From Aptenodytes patagonicus (lineage: Eukaryota; Chordata; Aves; Sphenisciformes; Spheniscidae), in contig NC_134955.1 in NCBI RefSeq assembly GCF_965638725.1, forward strand, positions 10,320,316-10,384,315: 64,000 nt of DNA, given 5' to 3'. Position numbers and translations under genes: made by a program. Under the pieces are notes generated by a model. That model did no database searches. It had not been told where the DNA came from and saw nothing but the letters and a program-made list of their open reading frames with translations. This document shows, piece by piece, positions 27,468-39,800 of the stretch; position 1 is the stretch's first letter; each line of letters begins with the position of its first letter.

Positions 27468-30400
27468 GAGGGTTCATGGTTTGGTAAGCCTGCCTGGGAA
27501 AGCATAATTTGACACTGACAGGAGGGCTGTGGCTAAGCAGGAAAGAGAAAGCTTGGCCATCATGGCTTCACCTAGTAAGGGGAACCTGTCACCTCGGCTC
27601 TTTCCTATGCAGCAGCATCACTGTTCCTGCCAGCCTCTGTTAACTGCAGAAGGTGTAACATTTTTCTATCTGCTCTCATTCTCAAGTTAATGTCTTGCTC
27701 CTGCCTACCTTTTTCATTCTCTACCTGTCTCTTGTTCTGTTGCCGTTATGTTATAAAGAGTAATTTGACTAGTCAAGATGATTTCTTTCATACCGCTGCT
27801 ATGAGCCAGCGATGATAAAATAGCTAAAAGCAGCGCCCAAAATAGCAGCGCACAGGTATAGGTTTGCCAGAGCGATTTGATAATAATTACTCTATCTGTC
27901 CTTCTGTGGTGTAGTGTTACAAGTGAGACCCAGCACTGTGAACAAAAACCGCACTTTCTTCCTTTGATGTATTTCTCTTCCTTCTTTTCTGTTTTTCTTG
28001 GGAGCTGGAAACCAGAACAGACCTTAATAGCAACGGAACCAGCAACACCTTCAGCCACCTCAACATTTTTTCCTTCTCAAATGGTGGGGGGAAGCAATTT
28101 TTCACCTTCAGGCACATCTAAAATTCAATCTCAGGATTCACTTCTCATCATAAAGGCTCTGTATATCGAGAGAAGAAGGAACAGAAATTTTGTTAAAATG
28201 GAAGTCTTGGGATTTGACATTTTCAGTGGTTTGGCTGTTTTACCTCCTTTTTTCTGTACTCCTCTTATGAGGAAGATTTCCAGTGGTAGTTGTTGCCATG
28301 GTACTAAGCAGGACGAGGTGTCTACTCCAATCTTAAAACTATGTTTATGGTCGTGTCGTGAAAAATTATCTCTTCTGACAAGTCAGGCTTGTTTACGCAG
28401 AATTAATACAGCACCACTTCTCTTATTGCAAAGTGAAGAAAGGCTCTTCAGGTCATTCCCCATGTGTCAAGGCAAATGTGAGCTTCAGCAGTGCTGGAAA
28501 AGCCTTAGAATTAGCTCTGTCCTTCCACTCCCTCGTTAGCTGTTCAAATGAACAACCGCTTCACGCCCTGCCGAGCAGCTGATTGGCCTTGGAGGGAAGA
28601 AGCATCTGAAGCAGTATTAATGTTTCATTCAAAATCATGAGAGCCAGGGAGAAGAGTAGGGGAATTAGGGAATTCAAAACCCCAAATCAGTAGTGCCTTT
28701 TATTTCACCAGGCCCTTTTCTCTTGGGCAGCATCCCTAATAGTTTCCCACACTGGATTTCCTCTCAGGACAGTCTTGCTGACTTTGTGAGATACTTTTGC
28801 CAAGGGTAAATTTAACAGTGTACAGAGAGGAGTTCAGCCCTCTCTCTCTTCCCTTTGCTTTTCTCTCTCCGTTCTCCTTTTCTTCTCCCCAGCCCTGTTA
28901 ACAGTATTTAGTATGATATATGCTGTATAGGAGATGGAGGAGCAAAGCAGCTGTGCAGTCCCTCCATCCTCTGCTACTTTCCCTTCTTCTATCATTGCTG
29001 CATCAAGACCTAGTATGTTTATCATGTAAAAATCCCTTTTTATTTTCTCAGTAAGCAAAACAGATCAGAAAGCTTAAAATGCTATCTCAAAAATATATGA
29101 GCAAACTAGATGTGATAAATCGATCAGCAAAGGAGTGTAGTGGAATGCATGACAGCAAGAACAGCCAGCTGCACCTGGGAAATACACAAGTCCCTGGACT
29201 CCAACAGTATAAAATGTCCAAAGCTGTAGAAGAGGAGCAATTCTTACTTTTCTGTAGCAGCCCCAGCAGTTTGAAACATGGTTGGCAGCCATTCCAGTGC
29301 ATTTATTGCAATCATAACATCACTGATGTTAAAAGAAACATCACCTCGAAGTGGGTATTCATGTAAGATCTTGGATTCATTGTAAATGGTATAGCATGTG
29401 CCAGGGTTATTAAATCTGGAAATATTGCTAATAAATAAAAATTGTTTTCTTAGGACAGGAGTAGAAAAAATGTTAGATACAGAAGTGTTGTGTAACTACC
29501 CCTTGATTAACAAGGAAGGACCCCTTTTACAATGTTTCAAGCAGTACTGTCCCCAGTAAATGACAACAAATAGGTGCTAAGTCCTTAAGTACTTCTGAGA
29601 TAAATATTAATATTGTTGAGTTTAAAACCCAAAATGTTGCTTATTCTTTTACCTATTAGATAGTCTTTGAAAAAAAGAAGGAAAAAAAAAGCAAGCTTTT
29701 ACCGAGTATTTACTGACTCGGCAATTGAATGAAAGGAACGATGCTGACAGGCTTGGTTCAAGGTAATGGGAGGACTTAGCCCCAGCTAAGGAGGACTATG
29801 AACATACAAAAGGGCGTAGGAGATACCTGGCTGTAAACCCTGCGAATCAAATATATTAATACCGACTTCTTTGATTCAGGGATGTTGTTTAGAGACAGTA
29901 GTATGGTTTAGTTGATGGAATAGATTACTAGTTGGGGCCTGTGAAAACTAGGGCTCTTAACTGTGCCAGTCACTTGGGGTGTCATCTTGGCGAAACATCA
30001 GTGCTGCTTTTCCCCTGCCCTTTCAGATGCCTTTTCAGTACCGATACGCAGTTAAAATTCCAGCTAATCCCCTGTCTGTAATCAGCAGAGAAAGCAGGGC
30101 ATGTCTCAAGTGTGATGTCAGTAAAGCACTGAGCAGAAAACTGCCTAAAAAGCAGCCAAGAGAAAACATTAGGCCCAGGGACTTAGGTGGAAAGTAATCT
30201 TCCTGAATATGGCACTCTATTTTCATAGTGAACAGGCAACAAGAGCCCATGCTTTGTTGGGGCCTCTCAGCACTTTACTCTTATAAATAATAAACAGAAT
30301 ATATTTTCCTCCTGTGTAGGTTAGCAAATAGAAATGTGCCTCTGTTACCAGCAAGGAAGCCATAATTGAGAGGCAGAGATTTGATGGAATACACATTCAA

Positions 30401-30832
30401 ATGGGAATAAATAAAAGCATAAAGAGGATTTCAAAACCTCTATTTCTGTGCTGGGCTTAATCTGAACGTTTAGCTATGGAATTTATGCATGATATCTGTT
30501 TGCAAGCTTGGATTTATGTTTTCAGACCTAAAACCCACCCCCACTCTAGCCTGCATCTGACTGCAACAGTACTAACAGGGTAACTTTTAGTTATCTTTTG
30601 CCTATCCCATCATTTTGCTGTTTATTGCCCCTTTTTTGGCATAAGAGTTTCAAACAGTTACTTTGGCCTGGGTTGGATTGCAAATGCACACATCTCAGCA
30701 TGATACCATTTGAGACTGAAAGGACTACTATAAAGGCAATCCTGTTCACATTATTGTAGCAGAAATGCACAATACAAAGTATGTTTCTCAGAGGGAGAAG
30801 CCTTTTTAACGTGCCCTCATTCTCCAGTTTGC

Positions 30833-30853
30833 CCACACACACACACGCACACG
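30833..30853. repeat. (CA)n tract with CG interruptions
   Basis: A short CA dinucleotide run, interrupted by G (CGCACACGC) towards its 3' end. It is a small microsatellite in intron 1. Confidence 0.8.
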
Positions 30854-31110
30854 CTTGGAATTAAACAATGTATTTTTACTGACTCAATTTACTTGTTATT
30901 AAGGATATATACTTGTTTATTAATTTCAGTTGTATACCTCAACATGCATATTTTGCTCATGTTTAAGAAACTTCCAAAACGAATCACCCACCCCTTACAT
31001 GAAAGTCCTCTAGAGAAATTGTTTAACAGTGAGGTAACTCTACTCCGCAACTCGCTAACAGCCCAACAAGTCTGGAAGTTTGGAACATGCAGCTCTTTGA
31101 AGTGCATGGT

Positions 31111-31159
31111 CCTTCTCCCTTCTTCTTCCTTTCCCCCTTTCTTTTTTTTTTTCCTTTTT
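31111..31159 (+). repeat. 49-bp polypyrimidine tract
   Basis: An almost pure C/T stretch (CCTTCTCCC... to a T run). It is low-complexity sequence in intron 1 and could act as a binding site for pyrimidine-tract proteins in the nascent RNA. I see no acceptor AG with exon-like sequence directly after it. Confidence 0.7.
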
Positions 31160-33112
31160 GTTGGGTTTTTTTCTTAAGTTAATGTAGTCTTATCCTTACA
31201 AATGAAATGTTTTCTGTTTTTCTTAACATTCACATTTTAGTCATTCAAAAATTACTCATTTTTCCTACATTCATCTGAGTTTCAATAATTTTGGGGCAAA
31301 ACTTAATTCTGCTGTTAGTCAGATTTCAAAAGCTGCAAAACCAGACCCACTAAACCTGACCTCATGACTTCTGTAGTATTACTTCCACTCAAAATAATCT
31401 TGGAGAGTAAAATTTCCAAAGAAACATCGATGAGTGAAACTACTCATACCCCACTGAAACTGAGTGGGAATTTGATACGTAAGCCCTTCATCAGTTTTTG
31501 ATAATCCAAGCCTTACAGTTTGTGGTTGCATAAAATAAGAAATGACTGCTTCTGTTGAAAATACTTATCCCAGTGTTATAGTGATCCATTTTGAATGGTC
31601 TCATCTCATTCCATTTTGTCTTACTTGAATAATAAATATATGCTATAACAAGAAATTAACAAATTCTTCCTTAAAAATATAAGAATGTGATCAATTTTTC
31701 CCCTCAATGCTATGCACTGTCAGCAAAAGTTAGAAATTTACAGTGTGAAAGGTAATCTTTGCTAACTCAGTGAGGCAAATATAGGTTGTTAAATGTCAAC
31801 CCAAGGGTGGCAATAGTGTTAATTTAAAGGAAATAGGATCACAGACACTTCCTGAGAGAAGGATGTATACAAGCACCTGACTGTAAAGAGAAGATTTAAA
31901 ATAATGTTCATATAATATAGCTATATGTATATTTTTTCATAATATATTCAAACTATTAGAAGTGTGGGGGTTTTTTTTTAATCTTATTTTCTTTATTTTT
32001 GGGGTCCATGTGGGGCCGGGAGAAGGAGTGGAAATTGGTGGGTGCCTTATCTACCTAAGGATGTTGGATGACAAAGAAAAAAGTACTAAGTGTTCAAAAA
32101 AATTACCCTAAATCATTCAGCTGAAGTACCTGAAAAATTAGCAAATCCCATCAGCACATTCCAGTTAGCAAGGAAAGTGGGTTGTAGCTGTCTCTGGGGA
32201 ACTGAGAAGAAACCCACATTACTATTTTTAGTTGTATTTTTTTTCTGGGCAAGAATAAAAAATGTAGAGGCCAGAAGATGGCAAAACAGTGGCTAGAAAT
32301 TTGCCATCAGTTTACTCTGTTATATATGTTTGTTTTTCCCTTAGAAGTAGCAGAATTCTTGGAGTTCTTCAAAACCCAAGGAACTCCCCAGATCTGAGAG
32401 CAATCCAGCTGAGCAGTTCTTGGGGGAGGAGAGAAGACATGAAAGCTGTGGGTCAGTGTCTCCACACTGTTTTCTTCAGTATCCCACTGCTGTGGTATTA
32501 CGGTTTCTGGGAGCAAGGGGCTGCTGCCAACATTTTCTTCTTTATACTCTGTAATTCTGAGAGGGAGGTAAGGAGGGGAGTTGTCCTCTCTGTGGAACGG
32601 GCCTGAGGAAGAGCAGCCAGGGGTCTATGAGAAGAACATTGCAACATTGCAAAGTTGATGGTCCTTTCTGTACATCCCATTTGTTGATGTATACCCACCT
32701 GGAGGGACTATCGTATAACATGGAGGGTATATCAGTGATTATAATTGAACTAGTCTTAAAAAACCTATGCCGTATACTGTGATTATAATTTCTCTCTCTG
32801 GTAAGGTTATCCTCTTTTTCTTATTTATTGCTTGAGTGAACCTAATACATTTGAAATTATGTTTTAGAAGTAAGATACTGTGCAACTGGTGGTATTTCAT
32901 TGCAGAATAACCCCTGAAGGGATTTGTAATCCCCTGGTACTAACAGCATATTATAGTGAGCCAAATTGAATAATGAGCTCAGTGCTACGAACACAGCTTC
33001 ATATTCAGCCTCATTCTGTTTTAGTTAGCATTGCCTAGTAATTAATTACTATTCTGTATTTATGCTATCAATGACATCCAGAGGCTGGCCTAAACACGCT
33101 CGAGCCGCTGGC

Positions 33113-33131
33113 GGCAGCAGCAGCAGCAGTA
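33113..33131 (+). repeat. Short (GCA)n trinucleotide tract
   Basis: About five or six GCA/CAG units, ending in AGTAG. It sits inside a block that resembles conserved non-coding DNA (see findings), in SYT9 intron 1. The tract is short and there is no open frame of interest through it. Confidence 0.8.
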
Positions 33132-36100
33132 GTATATATACATGCAGATATTTTGTGCTCCCTCTATAAATGTGTGCTGCAGACTGTCTCTTAAAAGATT
33201 TGTTAGTAAGTCTTCCCTGTAGCTAAACACAAGACAGTACGTGCTGGACATCAGTCAAAGACGCACAGTGACACAGAGCTTACTAATTACTATTAATGTT
33301 TACAGGATTTGGAATGTCCTAATTGATTTTGGCACTGAAAGCGCAGTCTGTTAAATTGCTTGTCACCTTTGTTGCATCCTAGGTCTCATTGAGAATCTCG
33401 TATGCAATTAACTGTAATTGCTATACTGTATTTATTCTAAAATGCACAATACATTACTATTTTGTTGTTTGGATCTCAAAATTGGGAATTAATTGCTTAC
33501 AAAAATACAATTCAAAACAAGGGGATCTTTGTGATGAGGGGGTTTTTTTCAGAGTAGAAAAATATGGAGATTTTAACATAGTTCATGTTCCAAACTCATA
33601 GTCCTCCTGTACTTGAAATCTCACTAACTTCAGGGAGAGTAACTTGGGCACGACAGGTAAATCTACATTACCAATTTTTGTGGCACAACGAGAGGAGTTT
33701 GATTTGCTGCACACCATTCTGATTATAGGACTGAATGTCCCCGTTGTGCTGCTACCAGCAGTGAAACTTGTGCCAGTTGCCAGTTCAAGGCACGTATAAG
33801 GCAAGCCTTGAGAACTAACTGCAGGAGGACCCTGTGTCCACATTGATGAACTCTGGAGTCTAGCTTCAACCTTGGTTCCACCAGGAGGAAAACTACTTCA
33901 AACACACCTGCCGGTGGTGTGTCTTCACTCAAGTGAGTACCACCAGGCTCCAAGTATAAAAACAAGGCAAAGCTGCAGCAAAAAGAATCCTTTGCTCTCC
34001 CTCCTCCAATGCTAAATCACTAATGTGGACACATCCTACGGTATTTAGGAAGATTCCGGCTAAAGATGCTGAAACAAATTGTTATGCTGTCTGTAAGACA
34101 GGGCATGTCTTACATGTTTTCTGCATACGGAACTGTACAGTAATTCTTGAAAGGAATATATTTCCTCCACATATTCTAGGTTACAAGGTGGAAGAAGCAC
34201 TGAATTGCTCACGTCAATTCATCTGCCAGTTTAGCCTGGCAATATTTTCTATTTAAACAGCCAAAGCTCCAGAATTAACATGGACTGTCTAGAAACCTCA
34301 ATAAAAGAGCGAGCTTTGCCAAGAAGCAGTCTAGGACAGCAAAAAAGTGAAGCCCTTCCTGCAGATAAAGGACAGGAATCTGCAAAATTTTCCTTCAGGG
34401 GAATGGAGAGCTACATTGTCTCCTGATATCTCCCAGGGTTTGGATGTTGGAGCACAGGTTTGTTTTTCAAGTTTAGACTGACAGCGCCTGCACTTTTCAT
34501 TTCATAGTGGATTGTTCAAGGAACAGCTAATCATAAGTTTCCTTGCTGTCCTTTTTAAAGCAGAAGATGCTCTTTAGTTCCTTGTATTAAGAAACTAGCT
34601 GTTGTAGTTTTTCTGGAGAAAATAATTTCAGGCGATAAGATACAGATCTAGCTAAATTAACTTAATTAAAGAAAATGCAAATCCAGTAGAATGAGAGTGT
34701 AGATTCTACTTGCTGCAAGCAAAAAATCTATCCAAGAGTCTGGATATGACAAATAATGACAATAATTGTACATCTAAAATATTGGCAATATCTTCTATCA
34801 GAATGCAGGATGAAAACGGGGACTATTTGATTTGAATTTGTTTTACCTACTGCAAGTGGAAAGACAAGCCTAAATATCATGGACTGATTTCCAGAACAGT
34901 CAAACTATTTTAGAGCTTACTTTTAATCCACTTAATTATTTTGCTATTCTCCATTCAATTAACTATCAGATTAAAGTTCTTCTGTAATATGTAAAATGGT
35001 GTTTTGATAATAAAAGATTATAAAAGAAATACTGCAGAGTTTGCTTTAGAAGAAAGGATAGCAAGATTGAAATCTGCAGAATTCCAAATTAAAAGAGGCT
35101 ATTAACTTTGATAGCAATGACATATACGTGTATATACCACAAGAAGATGGGATATATTACATGGGGTATGGAAGACTAGTACAAATCTTTACTCTAGGAA
35201 TCGTTTAGGATTGTACATAAATACCATTGCTTGGATTTTCTGCTTAGATCTTCCAGCGTTGTTGAATTTATCAAAACCTATGTTTCATTTTTTTATTGCA
35301 GATGTTGCTTGTAATTGCTTTTTGTGGTATTTCAGACTTCATGGGATCTACTCTGGAAAAAAAAAATTCTTTTGTTTTACAGCCTAAGAATTGATGCTTA
35401 GCAGTCCCTTTATATCGCAGAGCATGGTGACACAGCTTTTCAGTTGTCTGTACCGCTTTCTTTCTGTAAAAGTCTGTTTGTTGTGTCAGTTAGTACTTTA
35501 CATGTGGTGGCAATGTGCCTACCGTACACAGAAAGCAGGTGTATTTGGAGAGATGGCAGCTTTCTCAGAACTCAATTATTTAATTAACTTATTTATAACT
35601 AGATTGAAAAAGCCATACCATCTGTTTAGTGGTCAAAATCCTGCTTGTGTGCTAAGCAATGATTATTAAACTCTCTTCGTCCCTTTCTATTTGGTTGCAT
35701 GCTGTTTCACTAGAAGCAACTGGAAAGTTGCTAGACTCAAAATTAGAAGTGAGAAGATCCAGATTCCATTTTTAACTTTTCAACTGATTTACCTAATTTC
35801 ACCTTGAGCAACTGTGCTGCATCTTCGTTTCTGTTGCCCATTGTAAAAAGACATTTAAATAACTTTGACATTTATAGGAAGGAAAAAGCCAGTTGGTGAT
35901 AAACAGTTTAATCACTGTGATAATGTAACAGCTTTGTTCTACAAGCTGCTTGGTAATGCGGATAGAAAAACACTACAAACAATTCTTCAAATATCCATTA
36001 GGGTATCTAAACACATTTGTTGCACTGTTTACATTCCATTAACATTTGTCAGATTCAGATTTACTCCCAATGGTGTTAACTGTGTAGGTCCAGACACTCA

Positions 36101-36679
36101 GAGAGAATACATGCAAAATTTTAATGAATAATCCTTGATTTTTTAAAAAAATAATTTACTCATCCTATCAGCAATGGCAATGTTACTAATTAGTTAAATA
36201 AGGACAGAAGGCTGTTGTTTATGTCTCATAGATATATAGCAGAGGTCACTAAGCTGTTAAATAAAAACATCTGAAAAGAGCTTGCAAATTTCTCTTAAAA
36301 ATCTTTTAAATTACATATTTTTCTTAAAAATCTGGATTTGCATTTCTTTTCCCATTCGTATGATATTTGAAATTACTGGAGGAAAAGATTTACTTTTAAT
36401 GGACCTTCTTGTCATCATCCAAGAGGGCGGGAGGCATACTGTTAGTTGATGGGCAGTAATGATGAAGACATCGTGCATCAGAGAGGTGGTCTGAAGACAT
36501 TGACAAGAAAGGTGTCAGACAACCCCTTATCTTAATCACTCCTGAATAGTTACACTCCTGGGCATACACGAAGCCTGCATCTAGCTGCTAGTAAAAATCA
36601 GGGTATCGTAGGTGCACAATGGAGGATTTCTTTTTGTAATTCTGAGGTCGCTGTGATGAGTCATCAACCGGTGACTTTT

Positions 36680-36825
36680 TCATAGAACAGAATCATTTAG
36701 GTTGGAAAAGACCCTTAAGAGCATTGAGTCCAACTGTTAACCTAGCACTGCCAGGTACACCACTAAACCATGTCCCTAAGCACCACGTCTGCACATCTTT
36801 TAAATACTTCCAGGGATGGTGACTC
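36680..36825 (-). mobile_element. CR1 LINE 3' fragment, reverse orientation
   Basis: The + strand reads TCATAGAACAGAATCAT, then TTAGGTTGGAAAAGACC, a segment on the theme GAGTCCAACTGTTAACCTAGCACTGCC, and finally CTTCCAGGGATGGTGACTC. This is the reverse complement of an avian CR1 3' end. CR1 is the main LINE family of birds and other sauropsids. It moves by target-primed reverse transcription and usually leaves 5'-truncated copies like this one. Only the non-coding 3' part remains, with no reverse transcriptase. The match is from memory of the consensus, and the subfamily is not assigned. Confidence 0.88.
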
Positions 36826-39800
36826 GGTACGTGTATGATCAAGGAGGTAAGCTTGCATTTGGCAATGCTTTCTCACACAACTCTGTCAAAACTGAGCGAG
36901 GTCCCTACAGTAAACTGTGGCTCCGGCCTTACAGATCTGAGGGTTGTTGTCTCCCTCAATATCTATTTTACTCATCAGAACTTAGTAATTTTTTAAAACA
37001 CCAAAGTCCTAGAGGCAACATCATTTATTAAGCTTATGTCAGCAGTCACTTTCTATGAATTTAATATATACTTCAGGATTTTAGCTTTCCAGACACGCTG
37101 ATGCATCTTAGACTTGGGATGTACATGTGTGAGTGTGTGTATCGGAGGGGAGGGATGGAGTGGGGGAGAAGGACAGAAAGCAAAGGAGAAACCTTTGAAG
37201 ACACAAAACAACGTACATTGGTATGAAGCCATCTGCCTGAGTCTGCAGTGTTTGAAAAATGGAGTGTATGAACTGCTCCTGTTCATTGTCATTGAGGGAA
37301 GTAGATCAAAAATCTTCAGGACGCTTTTAAAATATTAACTGTTTATTTTTTTAATTGCGGAACATTTTTAGATGCATTGAAGTAACACACTTCTTCACAG
37401 TGGTTGATACTGGTAAATAGGGTTCAACAGGCAGTCATTGCTACAAATGACTTCTTGTATGAAACGTAAGAGCTTCTGATCCTTTCACGGACCTTAGAGT
37501 CTGTGGTGCTCACAAGTGGATGTTTCCTTATTTGTGCAAAAAGGCTCACAGTGTTTCTTAAATATCTAAAATAAAAACACTTCCTGCTTGTCTTAGGTGC
37601 AGAATGCACCATGAGGTCCCTTGCAGCTTATGAAACCTCCAGACAGATGCAAAGCTGATGTATTCAGTTAAGTTACTATCAGCCTTAAAACCCTGAAATG
37701 CTGTAGTTAGTATCTTGACCTTTATGTCAAGATGAATGAAAAACAAATTAACTTCTGAGTCAGCAGGCCTTTCTGAAGGATTGTGTTTGTTAGAAAATGT
37801 CCCTGGTTTTACATACAGGTATAAGGGCAAAATTAGCAGTTTTCTATAAAAGCTGAAACATCTTAATCTCAACAGTTGCCAGAATTTCTAGCCTTAATGA
37901 ACTAGTTATTGATACTGTTGTTTGGCATTTATATATTATAATCTGATTGTTTCTATAGCACACAGCTATGGGTATTGTTGACAGGAAGGTACAAGAGGGA
38001 CTGGCAAATTTCGAAGTTAACAGCACATAGGGTTGTATCAAGCTTTTGTCTTTGTCCCTTGTCCCCCATCTGTCTCCTTCTAAAGATTTGTTTTCCCTAT
38101 GAATCCAACAGATTCTCAGAAACTCCTGACCTTTCACAGTAAGTGATTTGTTGAGCGTGCCCCTCTGACCACGTGGTAGGGCCAGGCTTCTCCAGGTATC
38201 TCTGCCCAATTTTACTCAAAGAATTTAAGGACATGTTAATACATTAATCTTTAGCAGTCACTGACAACAGTTTGCATCACATCTGTGACTCGGACTGACA
38301 TCTCGATTTCGGAGAGTAGCAATCCCATGGTTACTTCACTGATCGGAGAGCAAATGAATGCTAAAATGCACTGTTCTGATTTATTATTTTCTTGATTTTT
38401 TCTTTTTTTAATCTATTACAGCTCAATAAAAGTGCTTAGATCAGCAGCTGTAGAGAGTAAAGCCCTGAATTTATCCCTACAGTCAATTAGCTTGCTCTTC
38501 AGTGAGAAAGCCACATATTTGGACGCCTCCTGCATGATATGGAGCAAGAATACTGACAAGCCTCAAAAAGTTGGGCATGCAGATCATTACCATCCTTCCC
38601 AATATCAAAACTTCAATGCATTCATTTCTGTAACCCAGTGCACAGTTTGGGTATACTCACTGGAGCAACAGGATTAGACTCTACTGCTTTCTTCTCAGTA
38701 ACAAATATTGATCAGGGTGGGTCCATTAATTTGGGATGAGTGGGCATCTGTCACTACTACACGGTGTTCAATATTTGCTTTGTGGGTCAAAATTGCAGTA
38801 TATCAGCTTTCCTGTCCATAAAACTAGTTAAATACAAGAAGAAAAACCCCTCAAACTTTCCAGTTTCAATTTTTCATTCACAACTAAGTACAACATGAAA
38901 TTGTGTAGTTCATAAGAAAACTTCAGAGTTGTTGCTACTAGTTCTTTCTACAGATTCCTTTTAATATAAGGAATGTCTTGCACGACTGTACAATTACACC
39001 CAGGAAAGCAGAAATCCAGATATGTACAATTCTTAACGCAAAGCATGCATTATTTAGTATATGCTTTGCAGAAATAAGCAAGTTTAAGTTCTCCTTTGTA
39101 TTTGGATTTGCCAAAATTAGGAAGGCTTCCAAGAGCATCTCAGCTTTAAAATAATTACTTCCTAGGAATGAAAAAGCAGAAGAGCAGTCTGAATGATAAT
39201 TTTTTATCAAATCTGTTTCTCAAGTCTATTCTTTAGCCATTATGGTTTTAAGCTGTTTCACTTTAGATTTCTCTTGGTTTTCTGCTCTTAGTTTCTCTGT
39301 TTTCATATCTGTTCTACAATTTTCTCTTAGACAGATGGGATTTCCAGAACTACCCACTAGTAACAGTCTGTAGAAGCCTTGAACTTGTTTCTTTTGCTCT
39401 ATAGAGATGAAGAGGAGTGGGGATGGGAAAGAAGTATATTCCATATATTTTTTCTAACAGTAAATTCATAGTAAACTTCATCTGATTGTAAATTACTAAT
39501 TCATTATCTTTCCTAGTAGTAAATATCACCATCAGTAAGACTTCCATCACACCCTAATACATATGGATCAGGGCAAAAAGCTTCATTTTATAAAATGGGA
39601 ACCCTAAGTTCACAAAGAACAACAGATACATAATACATTCACCATGGCTCATTTTCTGAAATACTTTTTTTTAAAAAGTCAATGTGAGCAGTACAGTGCA
39701 TCTGGCTTTTCATCCAAGAAGGATAAATGCTTTTAAAGCTGTCTTTACTTCCCTTTATGCCAACAGCTCCCTCCTAAAAGAATAATCAGGCTATTTAATC

